Shown here piece by piece: positions 24,707-31,906 of a stretch of 59,785 bases of DNA (positions within the stretch are counted from its first letter, which is position 1; each line of letters starts with the position of its first letter). The translations under genes and the position numbers were made by a program. The stretch comes from Candidatus Krumholzibacteriota bacterium. GTDB taxonomy: Bacteria; Krumholzibacteriota; Krumholzibacteriia; Krumholzibacteriales; Krumholzibacteriaceae. The DNA lies in assembly GCA_030609325.1 (NCBI GenBank), contig JAUWCL010000020.1:1-59785 (forward strand), read 5' to 3'. Below the pieces are notes generated by a model, which was given only the letters and a program-made list of their open reading frames with translations, had not been told where the DNA came from and made no database searches.

Positions 24707-26038
24707 ATGAAGACGATCTTTCGATATATCCCCTCCTTTCGAACGACCGCGGCACTGTCGGCGGTCGTGCTGGCGGTGTCACTTGTGATGGTCTTTTCCT
24801 GCGCTGCGCCCGACAGGAGAGCCTATTCGCCCGTAGAGATCTTGCCGGAAACGAAGACAGATTTGCCCGGGGGGGACGATATCCCCGTGGTACGCGTGCT
24901 GGTGCTCGAGACGGAGGACCGCATCAGGATCGACATTCCCGGCGGCCAGGTCGCCGCGAAATCGGAGGACGGGCGGACGATCGGCAGGTTCGAGGTGAGC
25001 GGGACCGTCGCCGTATCGAAGACGAGAAACGGCCTGAGGCTGAAGCAGAGGAACGGGCCTGTTCACGAGGCGCCGGTCATGGAGGTCCGGCCGTCGGGGG
25101 ATGAAGGGTTCACGATCGAAGATACGCCGTACAGGGGAGGACTGCTTCTGCGCCGGCGCGGCGGGAAGACGATCCTCGCGATAAACGTCATCGAGATCGA
25201 CGACTACCTCAAGGGCGTCCTGCCCGCAGAGATCGGATACCTCAAGGAAGGGCAGTACGAGGCGTACAAAGTACAGGCGATCGCCTCACGCTCCTACGCG
25301 TTGAGTAAGCTCGAGGAGAAGAAGAACGAGCCCTACGATATGAGGGCCACGATCATGGACCAGGTCTACAGGGGTATCAAGGGTGAGAACAGGATCGCCT
25401 CCGAGGCGGTGGACAGGACAAGAGGGGTCGTCGGCGTCTGGGACGGAGAGCCGATAAGGGCGTATTACTCCGCCTGCTGCGGGGGGCATACATCCGATAT
25501 CCGCGTGGCCTGGCCGTGGAAGGCCCATTATCCCTACCTGTACGGGCGCAGGGACGCGCCGGGAGAGAGCGGCAAGTCGTACTGCCGGGAATCGAGGCGC
25601 TTCAGGTGGGAAGTCGTCTGGAGCGGCAGTGACCTTTCGAGGATCACGGGCAAGACACTGCCGGCCGAGCTCGGCGGCAGGGTGGCCCCGTTCAACGTCA
25701 TCCGCGATATAAAGGTGGTCGGGCACGCCCCGAGCGGCAGGGCCAGGGTGGTCGAGATCGTTACCGATAACGGCACCCACAGGGTCGAGGGCGACCGGAT
25801 CCGGTGGGTGCTGAGGCCCGAATCGGCCAGGGGGCCGATCCTGAGGTCCACACTCTTCAAGATGGAGGTCAGCAGGGGCGGTGGACGGGTAAAGCAGGTC
25901 CGCCTCAAGGGCGGAGGGAACGGCCACGGTGTCGGCATGTGCCAGTCGGGAGCCATCGGGATGGCGTCCGAGGGATACAGCGCCGAGAGGATCCTCGCCC
26001 ACTACTACCCCGGGGCTGCGCTGGTCAAGATCTACTAG
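24707..26038 (+). CDS. SpoIID/LytB-domain cell-wall protein
   Basis: A 443-residue exported protein, possibly a lipoprotein (LVMVFSC|AAPD near residue 30). The SpoIID domain occupies ~residues 150-440: LAINVIEIDDYLKGVLPAEI, AYKVQAIASRSYALSKLE, AYYSACCGGHTSDI, and the C-terminal GGGNGHGVGMCQSGAIGMA. Members are lytic transglycosylases or amidase enhancers acting on peptidoglycan glycan strands. The ATG at 24707 begins the signal sequence, with GGCGGGAT upstream; earlier in-frame codons overlap the preceding gene. It lies between the AnmK-like gene and NagZ, a set consistent with release and recycling of anhydro-muropeptides. Confidence 0.88.
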   Translation: MKTIFRYIPSFRTTAALSAVVLAVSLVMVFSCAAPDRRAYSPVEILPETKTDLPGGDDIPVVRVLVLETEDRIRIDIPGGQVAAKSEDGRTIGRFEVSGTVAVSKTRNGLRLKQRNGPVHEAPVMEVRPSGDEGFTIEDTPYRGGLLLRRRGGKTILAINVIEIDDYLKGVLPAEIGYLKEGQYEAYKVQAIASRSYALSKLEEKKNEPYDMRATIMDQVYRGIKGENRIASEAVDRTRGVVGVWDGEPIRAYYSACCGGHTSDIRVAWPWKAHYPYLYGRRDAPGESGKSYCRESRRFRWEVVWSGSDLSRITGKTLPAELGGRVAPFNVIRDIKVVGHAPSGRARVVEIVTDNGTHRVEGDRIRWVLRPESARGPILRSTLFKMEVSRGGGRVKQVRLKGGGNGHGVGMCQSGAIGMASEGYSAERILAHYYPGAALVKIY

Positions 26039-26057
26039 CGGGTTGAAGGAATATCCC

Positions 26058-27740
26058 ATGTCCACCGATATCAGCGATATACATCGACTGCTGTTACCTT
26101 TTCTCGTGACGGGGCTGGCCGGTACTGAATTGACGCAGGCTGAGCGTGAAATGCTCTCCGAAGCCCCGCCCGCCGGTGTGATCCTCTTCCATCGTAACGT
26201 CGAGAGTGCCGGGCAGCTCGGCCGGCTCACCGGTGAGATCAGAAGGATCGTAGAGGCGGCCTCGGGTCTGCCGCCGCTGATAATGGCCGATCACGAGGGC
26301 GGGAGGATCTCTGTGCTCGCCAGGGCGATAGGGGCGCCTCCATCCCAGATGGCCGCCTGGAGACCGGGGTCTGAGGAACTCCTGGCGGGGATCATAGCGG
26401 CAACGTCGAGGCTTATGAGGATCTGCGGCATCAACCTCTCGCTCTCGCCGGTCGCCGATGTCAACGTGGAGTCCCTCAATCCGGTCATAGGCACCAGGTC
26501 TTTCGGGGAAGACCCGGAGGAAGTCTCCGCTGCCGTGAGGATTGCCGTAAGGGCGATAGCCGGAGAGGGGATACTGAGCTGCCTGAAGCATTTCCCGGGG
26601 CACGGAGCGACCGTTTTCGACTCGCATCTGACACTTCCCGTGATCGGCAGGACGATCGAACAGCTCCGGGAGGAAGAGCTGCCGCCGTTCGCGGCCGGTA
26701 TCGAGGATGGAGCCGATACGGTGATGATGGCTCATATCGCGCTGACAGAAGGCGATTCCCCCGCATCGCTCGATCGCAGGATCGTCACCGGGCTTCTGAG
26801 GGAGAAACTGGGATTCGAGGGTGTGGTCATCACCGACGCGCTGGAGATGGCCGGCGCTCTGCCCGACGGGATCGCGATGAAGTCGATCGATTCCGCGTCG
26901 GGGGGGAGCAAGGCAGGCGACGCTGTACCCGCCGCCATCGTTGCAAGGGCCCTCGAGGCGGGAAACGATCTGCTCCTGATGTCGAGACCGCTGGAGGAGA
27001 TAAATGCCGAACTGGTTCTCCATGCCGCTGCCCTGGGGGATGAGCTCTCGACAGCCGCCCTGGCGGGGCGGATGGAGGAATCGGCGGCGAGGATAGTTTC
27101 GCTGAGAGACAGAGCGAACGCGGCTTTTGAAGCAGATCCTTCCATTGGCGATCTGCAGGCTTTCCTGGACAAGGGAAGGGATGCATATGTCAACGAAGCG
27201 CTATTGGTGAGAAGCGTTTTTTCTGCCGCCGGGAGCAATAGTCCGGGAAATAACAGAAGGTGCCCCGGCGAGCTTGTACTGCCGGTTTTCCTCGGCGCAA
27301 AGCCGGATTTCGACAGCTATGTCGTCAGGAGATTCATGTTCAGAGTGCTCAAGGGGCTTGGCGAAGCCGGGCCATACATCGGTCCCGGGGACAGCATTCC
27401 GGATCGCGGCCCCGACCGGGTCCCGGAGCGATTCTTCGATCCGGATAAGCTCAGTCCGGTGAGGACGGGAGACGGCCTGGAGACAGGATTATATCTCTTC
27501 GAGCCGGTCAGGCGGCCGGCGGCGAGGCGAGCCCTCTTTCTGCTCTGCCGGAAACCGCCGCCGGAAGATGTCATCCGTACCGTCGCTGCCGGGTACGATT
27601 CCGTGGTCGTTGCGGGGAGGCCGTGGGACGCCGCCCTGCTCCCGCCGGGCAGCTCCGTGGTCGTGACTTACGGGATCTATGATGCGGCGGCTGACCTGGT
27701 GGCGGGCATGATCCGGGAACGTGTACGGAGGGCGCCGTAG
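26058..27740 (+). CDS. nagZ: Beta-N-acetylhexosaminidase (GH3, NagZ-like)
   Basis: A 560-residue GH3 glycosidase. The (beta/alpha)8 domain (residues 1-330) has MADHEGGRISVLARAI, INLSLSPVADVN, the signature CLKHFPGHGATVFDSHLTLP with the catalytic-loop His, and the nucleophile Asp in VVITDALEMAGA. NagZ removes N-acetylglucosamine from muropeptides; the typical enzyme is ~340 residues. Here ~230 more residues form a second domain (DELVLPVFLGAKPDF region onward), as in Gram-positive-type, longer NagZ. AAGGA lies 8 bases before the ATG at 26058. No signal peptide is visible, so a cytoplasmic site is likely. Confidence 0.88.
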   Translation: MSTDISDIHRLLLPFLVTGLAGTELTQAEREMLSEAPPAGVILFHRNVESAGQLGRLTGEIRRIVEAASGLPPLIMADHEGGRISVLARAIGAPPSQMAAWRPGSEELLAGIIAATSRLMRICGINLSLSPVADVNVESLNPVIGTRSFGEDPEEVSAAVRIAVRAIAGEGILSCLKHFPGHGATVFDSHLTLPVIGRTIEQLREEELPPFAAGIEDGADTVMMAHIALTEGDSPASLDRRIVTGLLREKLGFEGVVITDALEMAGALPDGIAMKSIDSASGGSKAGDAVPAAIVARALEAGNDLLLMSRPLEEINAELVLHAAALGDELSTAALAGRMEESAARIVSLRDRANAAFEADPSIGDLQAFLDKGRDAYVNEALLVRSVFSAAGSNSPGNNRRCPGELVLPVFLGAKPDFDSYVVRRFMFRVLKGLGEAGPYIGPGDSIPDRGPDRVPERFFDPDKLSPVRTGDGLETGLYLFEPVRRPAARRALFLLCRKPPPEDVIRTVAAGYDSVVVAGRPWDAALLPPGSSVVVTYGIYDAAADLVAGMIRERVRRAP

Positions 27741-27808
27741 GGTGCCCGGGGACCGTAATAATTGGATTGACTTGTACCTGGAGACCTGTTATGAATAGAG
27801 CACTGACG

Positions 27809-27832
27809 GCGGAGGCCGCTTTTTTTTCTTTT
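27809..27832 (+). terminator. Possible weak terminator after nagZ
   Basis: A short GCGG/CCGC stem (27809-27819) is followed by TTTTTTTTCTTTT. The stem is only 4 bp, so termination is likely partial. Confidence 0.4.
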
Positions 27833-27884
27833 AATATCACTCGAGCAGCGGCGCTCCCGGCGGGTCAGTTTGAAAGATCATTGC

Positions 27885-27959
27885 GGGGTCGTAGTTCAGT
27901 TTGGTTAGAACGCCGGCCTGTCACGCCGGAGGTCGCGAGTTCGAGTCTCGTCGGCCCCG
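27885..27959 (+). tRNA. tRNA-Asp (anticodon GTC)
   Basis: A 75-nt cloverleaf. The acceptor stem GGGGTCG (27885-27891) pairs with CGGCCCC (27952-27958) with one U-G pair, and the discriminator is G27959. The D-arm is GTTC...GAAC, the anticodon stem CCGGC...GCCGG with loop CTGTCAC (anticodon 27920-27922), and the T-loop TTCGAGT. CCA is not encoded. A T-run (27960-27966) directly follows and probably ends the transcript. Confidence 0.97.
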
Positions 27960-28016
27960 TTTTTTTACGGAGAGCCCTTCCGCCCCGATGCGGAGGAGGC
28001 AAGGGTCCGAGCAGTA

Positions 28017-28044
28017 AAAGGGCGGGATTGATATCCCGCCCTTT
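28017..28044. terminator. Bidirectional terminator between tRNA-Asp and the RRM gene
   Basis: AAAGGGCGGGA (28017-28027) pairs perfectly with 28034-28044, giving T-rich 3' flanks on both strands. It serves the minus-strand RRM gene and backs up the tRNA terminator. Confidence 0.85.
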
Positions 28045-28088
28045 CTGTATTTATAAACGGCCCGAAGGCCTGTAAGAGACGTGTGTCT

Positions 28089-28364
28089 CTAGTAACCGCC
28101 GCCGCTGCGACGGTCCTCGCGGGGCTTGGCCTCGCTGACCTTGAGGGGGCGTCCGTCGATATCCTTGCCGTTCATCTCGGCGATAGCCTTGTCGGCTTCC
28201 TCGTCGTTTTCCATCTCGACAAAGCCGAAGCCTCTCGAGCGCTCGGTAATCCTGTCCTTGATGACACGGGCGGTCTTGACGGCACCGAAGGGGGCGAACA
28301 GTTCGTTAAGATCATCGTCGGTCGTTGAGAAGGGAAGGTTCCCCACGTAGATATTCTTGGCCAT
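28089..28364 (-). CDS. RRM-domain RNA-binding protein
   Basis: A 91-residue single-RRM protein: RNP-2 motif NIYVGNLPF at residues 3-11, RNP-1 motif RGFGFVEM near residue 45, and a short Arg/Gly-rich tail (RRSGGGY). It is the cyanobacterial Rbp-like type of small glycine-tailed RNA-binding protein, often cold-induced. The ATG at 28364 begins the RRM, with AAGGAC upstream; longer in-frame starts encode no conserved sequence. A hairpin lies in the 5' leader (28413-28430). It would bind RNA in the cytoplasm; targets are unknown. Confidence 0.93.
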   Translation of the reverse strand: MAKNIYVGNLPFSTTDDDLNELFAPFGAVKTARVIKDRITERSRGFGFVEMENDEEADKAIAEMNGKDIDGRPLKVSEAKPREDRRSGGGY

Positions 28365-28892
28365 TTTCTTTCGGGTCCTTTCAAATCTAAAACAAAGAGA
28401 AACGGTCGGCCGCTGCCGCGTGTGCGGCAGTTTGATTTCTGTCGGTTTCGGGAACCACCTCTCTTTCATACGCGGTTTGTCTTGGTTCAAGACCGGTAGT
28501 CATGCGCGCGCGCTGTTCCGGCATGCTTCCCCGGCTTGAGGCAGTCATCGATTCAGATTAGTCCTGGGGTTGATGAGGCAGGAATCAGAACTGTATCGAA
28601 TGGCTCCCGTACCGGGCCGATCTTGGAACTTGAAGTATCCCCTAAACAATCTCCCTGTTCGTACGAAATACATGTAGGAATATACATCATCCCGTCAAGC
28701 TGTTTCCAGAAAAAACTTGCCTTTTCGGGCAGGGTCCGTCCCGAACGGGGACCCCGGCACGCCGGGTGCCCGGGCGTATCACGGTCTGCCTCTGCGTGCC
28801 ACGGCCCGTTTACGGTTGCCCGCGTATGGCGCTGCTGATATCCTCGGCCGGTAAGATGTTATCAGATATCCACGTTACCCTGGAGGTATCCG
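28365..28892. other. Gene-free region between divergent RRM and C69 genes
   Basis: No convincing gene. On the minus side, a 7-bp hairpin CTGCCGC-GTGT-GCGGCAG (28413-28430) lies in the RRM gene's leader, a place where cold-responsive leader structures are found in other bacteria. The rest is GC-rich with short inverted repeats (around 28735-28770), and I see no clear promoter for the C69 gene. Confidence 0.5.
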
Positions 28893-30461
28893 GTGAACGG
28901 AAGAACGATGATCGCTGTCGCTGCAGTCATTCTCCTTGCGGCCGTTATCCCCGCGGCGTCCGACGCGTGCACAACGATAATGGTCGGCAGGAAGGCCTCG
29001 GTCGACGGCTCCGTGACCACTTCCCATACGTGCGACAGCAGGATCGACAGGACGTGGTTCGAGCTCGTCCCGCCCGTAAAGCACCGCGACGGCAGTTCCT
29101 GCGGCGTCTACTCGGGCCTGCGATTCATGAAATTCCCCGGGGACACGGCAGGTGTAAGACTTGCCGTGGAGATCCCGCAGGTCGAGCGCACGCACGGGTA
29201 TATCAACACATCGTATCCATGCATGAACGATCGCCAGCTCGCTGTCGGCGAGTCGACGTTCGGTGGGAGGGAAGAGCTGAGGAACAGATCGGCCGGGTTC
29301 TCGTGCGAGGAATTGTGCCGGATCGCCCTCGAAAGGGCAATGACCTGCAGGGAGGCGATCACGGTCATCGGCGGACTGGTCGCCGAGTACGGGTACAATG
29401 ACGGCGGCGAGTGCCTCGCCTTCGCCGACCCTCAGGAGACATGGGAGTTCGAGATAATCGGCTGCGGCGAGGACTGCGTAGGCGCGGTATGGGCCGCCCA
29501 GCGGATTCCGGACGACCACGTCGGCGTCAACGCCAACGCGGCGAGGATCCTCGAGATAGACCTGGGCGACACCGATCATTTCATGGCCTCGGAGAACATC
29601 TTCGACGTGGCGATCGAGAGAGGGTACTGGGACCCGGAATCCGGGGAGCCCTTCAGGTTCGCCTATGCCTACAACCCCGGCGGCCGCACCAGCATGGCGG
29701 CGAGACGGCGTGAGTGGAGGGTCTTCGATCTCCTCGCCCCATCGCTCGAGCTCGATCCGAACGACAAGGACTATCCCTTCTCGATAAAGCCCGACACGCT
29801 CGTCACTGTCGCCCGGCTGATGGAGATATTCCGCGATACCTTCGAGGGTACCGAGTACGACATGACGAAGTTCATGTACGTCGAGACGGAACCGGGCAGG
29901 TTCGAGAAGAGTCCGTACGCCAATCCGTTCATGCATTACGACATGATGCCCCTCTTCAAGGTCAATGGCGGCTGGAACAGGATGGGAGAGCGGTGCATCG
30001 CGAGGTACTACTGCACCTACATCACGATCACGCAGTCGCGCTCCTGGCTGCCCGACCCGGTCGGAGGGCTCGTCTGGTTCGGGTGGGACAACCCGGCCAT
30101 GACGGCGTTCGTGCCGGTATACTGCGGGATCACCGATATCCCCGAGTCGTGGAAGGTCTGCGGGCGCCCGGCGTTCGACCGCGACTGCGCGTGGTGGGCG
30201 TTCAACCGTGTCTCCGACCTCTCCGCGCAGAAATGGGGGTATATGAGGGTAGAGGTCGACTCTGTCCGGACAGCCTTCGAGGAGGAGGCGTTCGTCAGGC
30301 AGGCAGAGGTCGAGCGAAAGGCCGCCGAGCTCTGCGCGAAGAGCTCGAAGAAGGCGAAGAAGTATCTCACCGGCTACACGGGAGAGTCCGCCGACCGGGT
30401 CACGAAGGCCTACTGGGATCTCGGCGACCATCTCTGGTGGAAGTACACGGGCAAGTTCTAG
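28893..30461 (+). CDS. C69-family dipeptidase
   Basis: A 522-residue N-terminal-nucleophile hydrolase. After a signal peptide the mature protein begins at Cys26 (SDA|CTTIMVGRKASVDGS), the catalytic nucleophile of peptidase family C69. GYINTSYPCMNDRQLAVGES and VGVNANAARI are further family motifs. The GTG at 28893 is chosen because GGAGG lies 6 bases upstream. The enzyme would cleave dipeptides in the periplasm or outside. An MFS transporter follows in the same direction and an S9 peptidase faces it, suggesting peptide scavenging. Confidence 0.88.
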   Translation: MNGRTMIAVAAVILLAAVIPAASDACTTIMVGRKASVDGSVTTSHTCDSRIDRTWFELVPPVKHRDGSSCGVYSGLRFMKFPGDTAGVRLAVEIPQVERTHGYINTSYPCMNDRQLAVGESTFGGREELRNRSAGFSCEELCRIALERAMTCREAITVIGGLVAEYGYNDGGECLAFADPQETWEFEIIGCGEDCVGAVWAAQRIPDDHVGVNANAARILEIDLGDTDHFMASENIFDVAIERGYWDPESGEPFRFAYAYNPGGRTSMAARRREWRVFDLLAPSLELDPNDKDYPFSIKPDTLVTVARLMEIFRDTFEGTEYDMTKFMYVETEPGRFEKSPYANPFMHYDMMPLFKVNGGWNRMGERCIARYYCTYITITQSRSWLPDPVGGLVWFGWDNPAMTAFVPVYCGITDIPESWKVCGRPAFDRDCAWWAFNRVSDLSAQKWGYMRVEVDSVRTAFEEEAFVRQAEVERKAAELCAKSSKKAKKYLTGYTGESADRVTKAYWDLGDHLWWKYTGKF

Positions 30462-30570
30462 TTGCAAGACACGGCCGGTTCACCGCATCATGGCGGAGAT
30501 CCGCATTATCGCCGCCGGCGGGGACGCAACCGTCGCCGGCATCGATTTATAGAGGAAAGGGAGAGAATCC

Positions 30571-31866
30571 ATGGCTGAAGCGGCCGTCCTCGAGGAGAAG
30601 CGCTGGTTCCGGTGGCTGATCCTTCTGATCATCAGCATGCTGATGTTCGGTTCGTACTACGTCTACGACGCTATGAGCCCGATCAACGACTACATCCAGA
30701 ACGAGATGCAAATCGACAACCAGAAGTTCGGGTTGCTGGCCACTTTTTATTCGCTGCCGAACCTCTTGTTCCTTGTCGTGGTGGCGGGATTCCTGCTCGA
30801 CAGGATAGGAGTGAAAAAGGCGGGGACGCTGTATGCCTTTCTCATCCTGCTCGGTTCTCTGGTGACGACTATCGGGGCCGGCAGGTCGTTCGCACTCATG
30901 CTGGTCGGCCGCGCCATCTTCGGCATCGGGTCGGAGGCTGCGATCCTCGTGACGAACAAGGTGCTGGCGAGGTGGTTCAAGGGCAGGGAGCTGGGATTCG
31001 CCTTCGGCCTCAATATAACGGTGATGCGGCTCGGCTCGATACTCGCGCTGAACAGCGCGGCGCAGATAGCCGATACATTCGGGTCCTGGCGATATGCGCT
31101 ATGGGTCGGCACGGCTGTGACACTTGTCTCGTTCCTTCTTTTCCTCGTATACCTGATGATTGACCGGAACGTCGATTCCGCGATCGAAGGAGGCGTCGAG
31201 GAGAAGATCACGGTCGGTGATATCAAGAAACTGGGCTCTGCCTTCTGGCTCATCTCCTTTCTCTGTGTGACCTTCTACTCGGCAGTATTTCCCTTTACGG
31301 TTCACGCGCCGAGGTTCCTTCAGAAGAAATTCGGTTTGAGCCCGGCTATGGGAGGGCAGTACACCTCGTATATAATGACGGCCTCGATGATATTCACGCC
31401 CATCCTGGGGCTGATGGTGGACAAGTTCGGCCGCAGGGGAAGGATGATGATCGTCGGTTCGCTTCTCATCATACCGGCACATCTGCTGCTCGGGCTGACA
31501 GAAGTACACCCGGCTGTAGGCTTTATCCTGCTCGGATGCGCCTTCTCGCTGGTACCGGCGGCGCTCTGGCCCGCTGTGCCGCTGCTGGTAAGGGAAAAGT
31601 TCCTCGGGACGGCATACGGGATCATCGGCTGGGTGCAGAATATCGGCCTGACGATATTCCCCTTTCTCGCCGGCTATATCGTCGATCAGCAGGGAGACAA
31701 CGTCGTCCAGGGATACACGAACATGGAATGGATGTTCGCCTCGCTGAGCATCGCCGGGCTGGTCTTCGCGATCATGCTGCTCGTCGTGGACCGCAGGCAC
31801 GGCACGGGCCTCGAGCTGCCGACGAGCGTGGCCCAGGCGAAGGCCGACGAATCGATGGGGCAGTAG
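30571..31866 (+). CDS. Major facilitator superfamily transporter
   Basis: A 431-residue transporter with about 12 transmembrane segments. The loop 2-3 motif GFLLDRIGVKKAGTLYAF and its counterpart in the second half, LGLMVDKFGRRGRMMIVGSL, are the MFS A-motifs. The fold otherwise resembles the nitrate/oxalate-formate-type branch, with N-terminal YDAMSPINDYIQNEMQI. AAGGGAGAG lies before the ATG. The substrate cannot be assigned; the neighbouring C69 and S9 peptidases make a peptide or amino-acid product possible, but that is inference. Confidence 0.85.
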   Translation: MAEAAVLEEKRWFRWLILLIISMLMFGSYYVYDAMSPINDYIQNEMQIDNQKFGLLATFYSLPNLLFLVVVAGFLLDRIGVKKAGTLYAFLILLGSLVTTIGAGRSFALMLVGRAIFGIGSEAAILVTNKVLARWFKGRELGFAFGLNITVMRLGSILALNSAAQIADTFGSWRYALWVGTAVTLVSFLLFLVYLMIDRNVDSAIEGGVEEKITVGDIKKLGSAFWLISFLCVTFYSAVFPFTVHAPRFLQKKFGLSPAMGGQYTSYIMTASMIFTPILGLMVDKFGRRGRMMIVGSLLIIPAHLLLGLTEVHPAVGFILLGCAFSLVPAALWPAVPLLVREKFLGTAYGIIGWVQNIGLTIFPFLAGYIVDQQGDNVVQGYTNMEWMFASLSIAGLVFAIMLLVVDRRHGTGLELPTSVAQAKADESMGQ

Positions 31867-31906
31867 CCGGGGGCAGATTTCAGCCGGATCAGGAAGCCGG
31901 CCTGAA

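Noticed and set aside
27767-27795. TTGACT-17-TATGAA as the promoter of tRNA-Asp
   Set aside because: A terminator-like stem with T8 lies between its start point and the tRNA, so the assignment is contradictory.
28766-29401. Open frame overlapping the start of the C69 gene
   Set aside because: Out of frame with the clear C69 peptidase and composed of Arg-rich shadow sequence.
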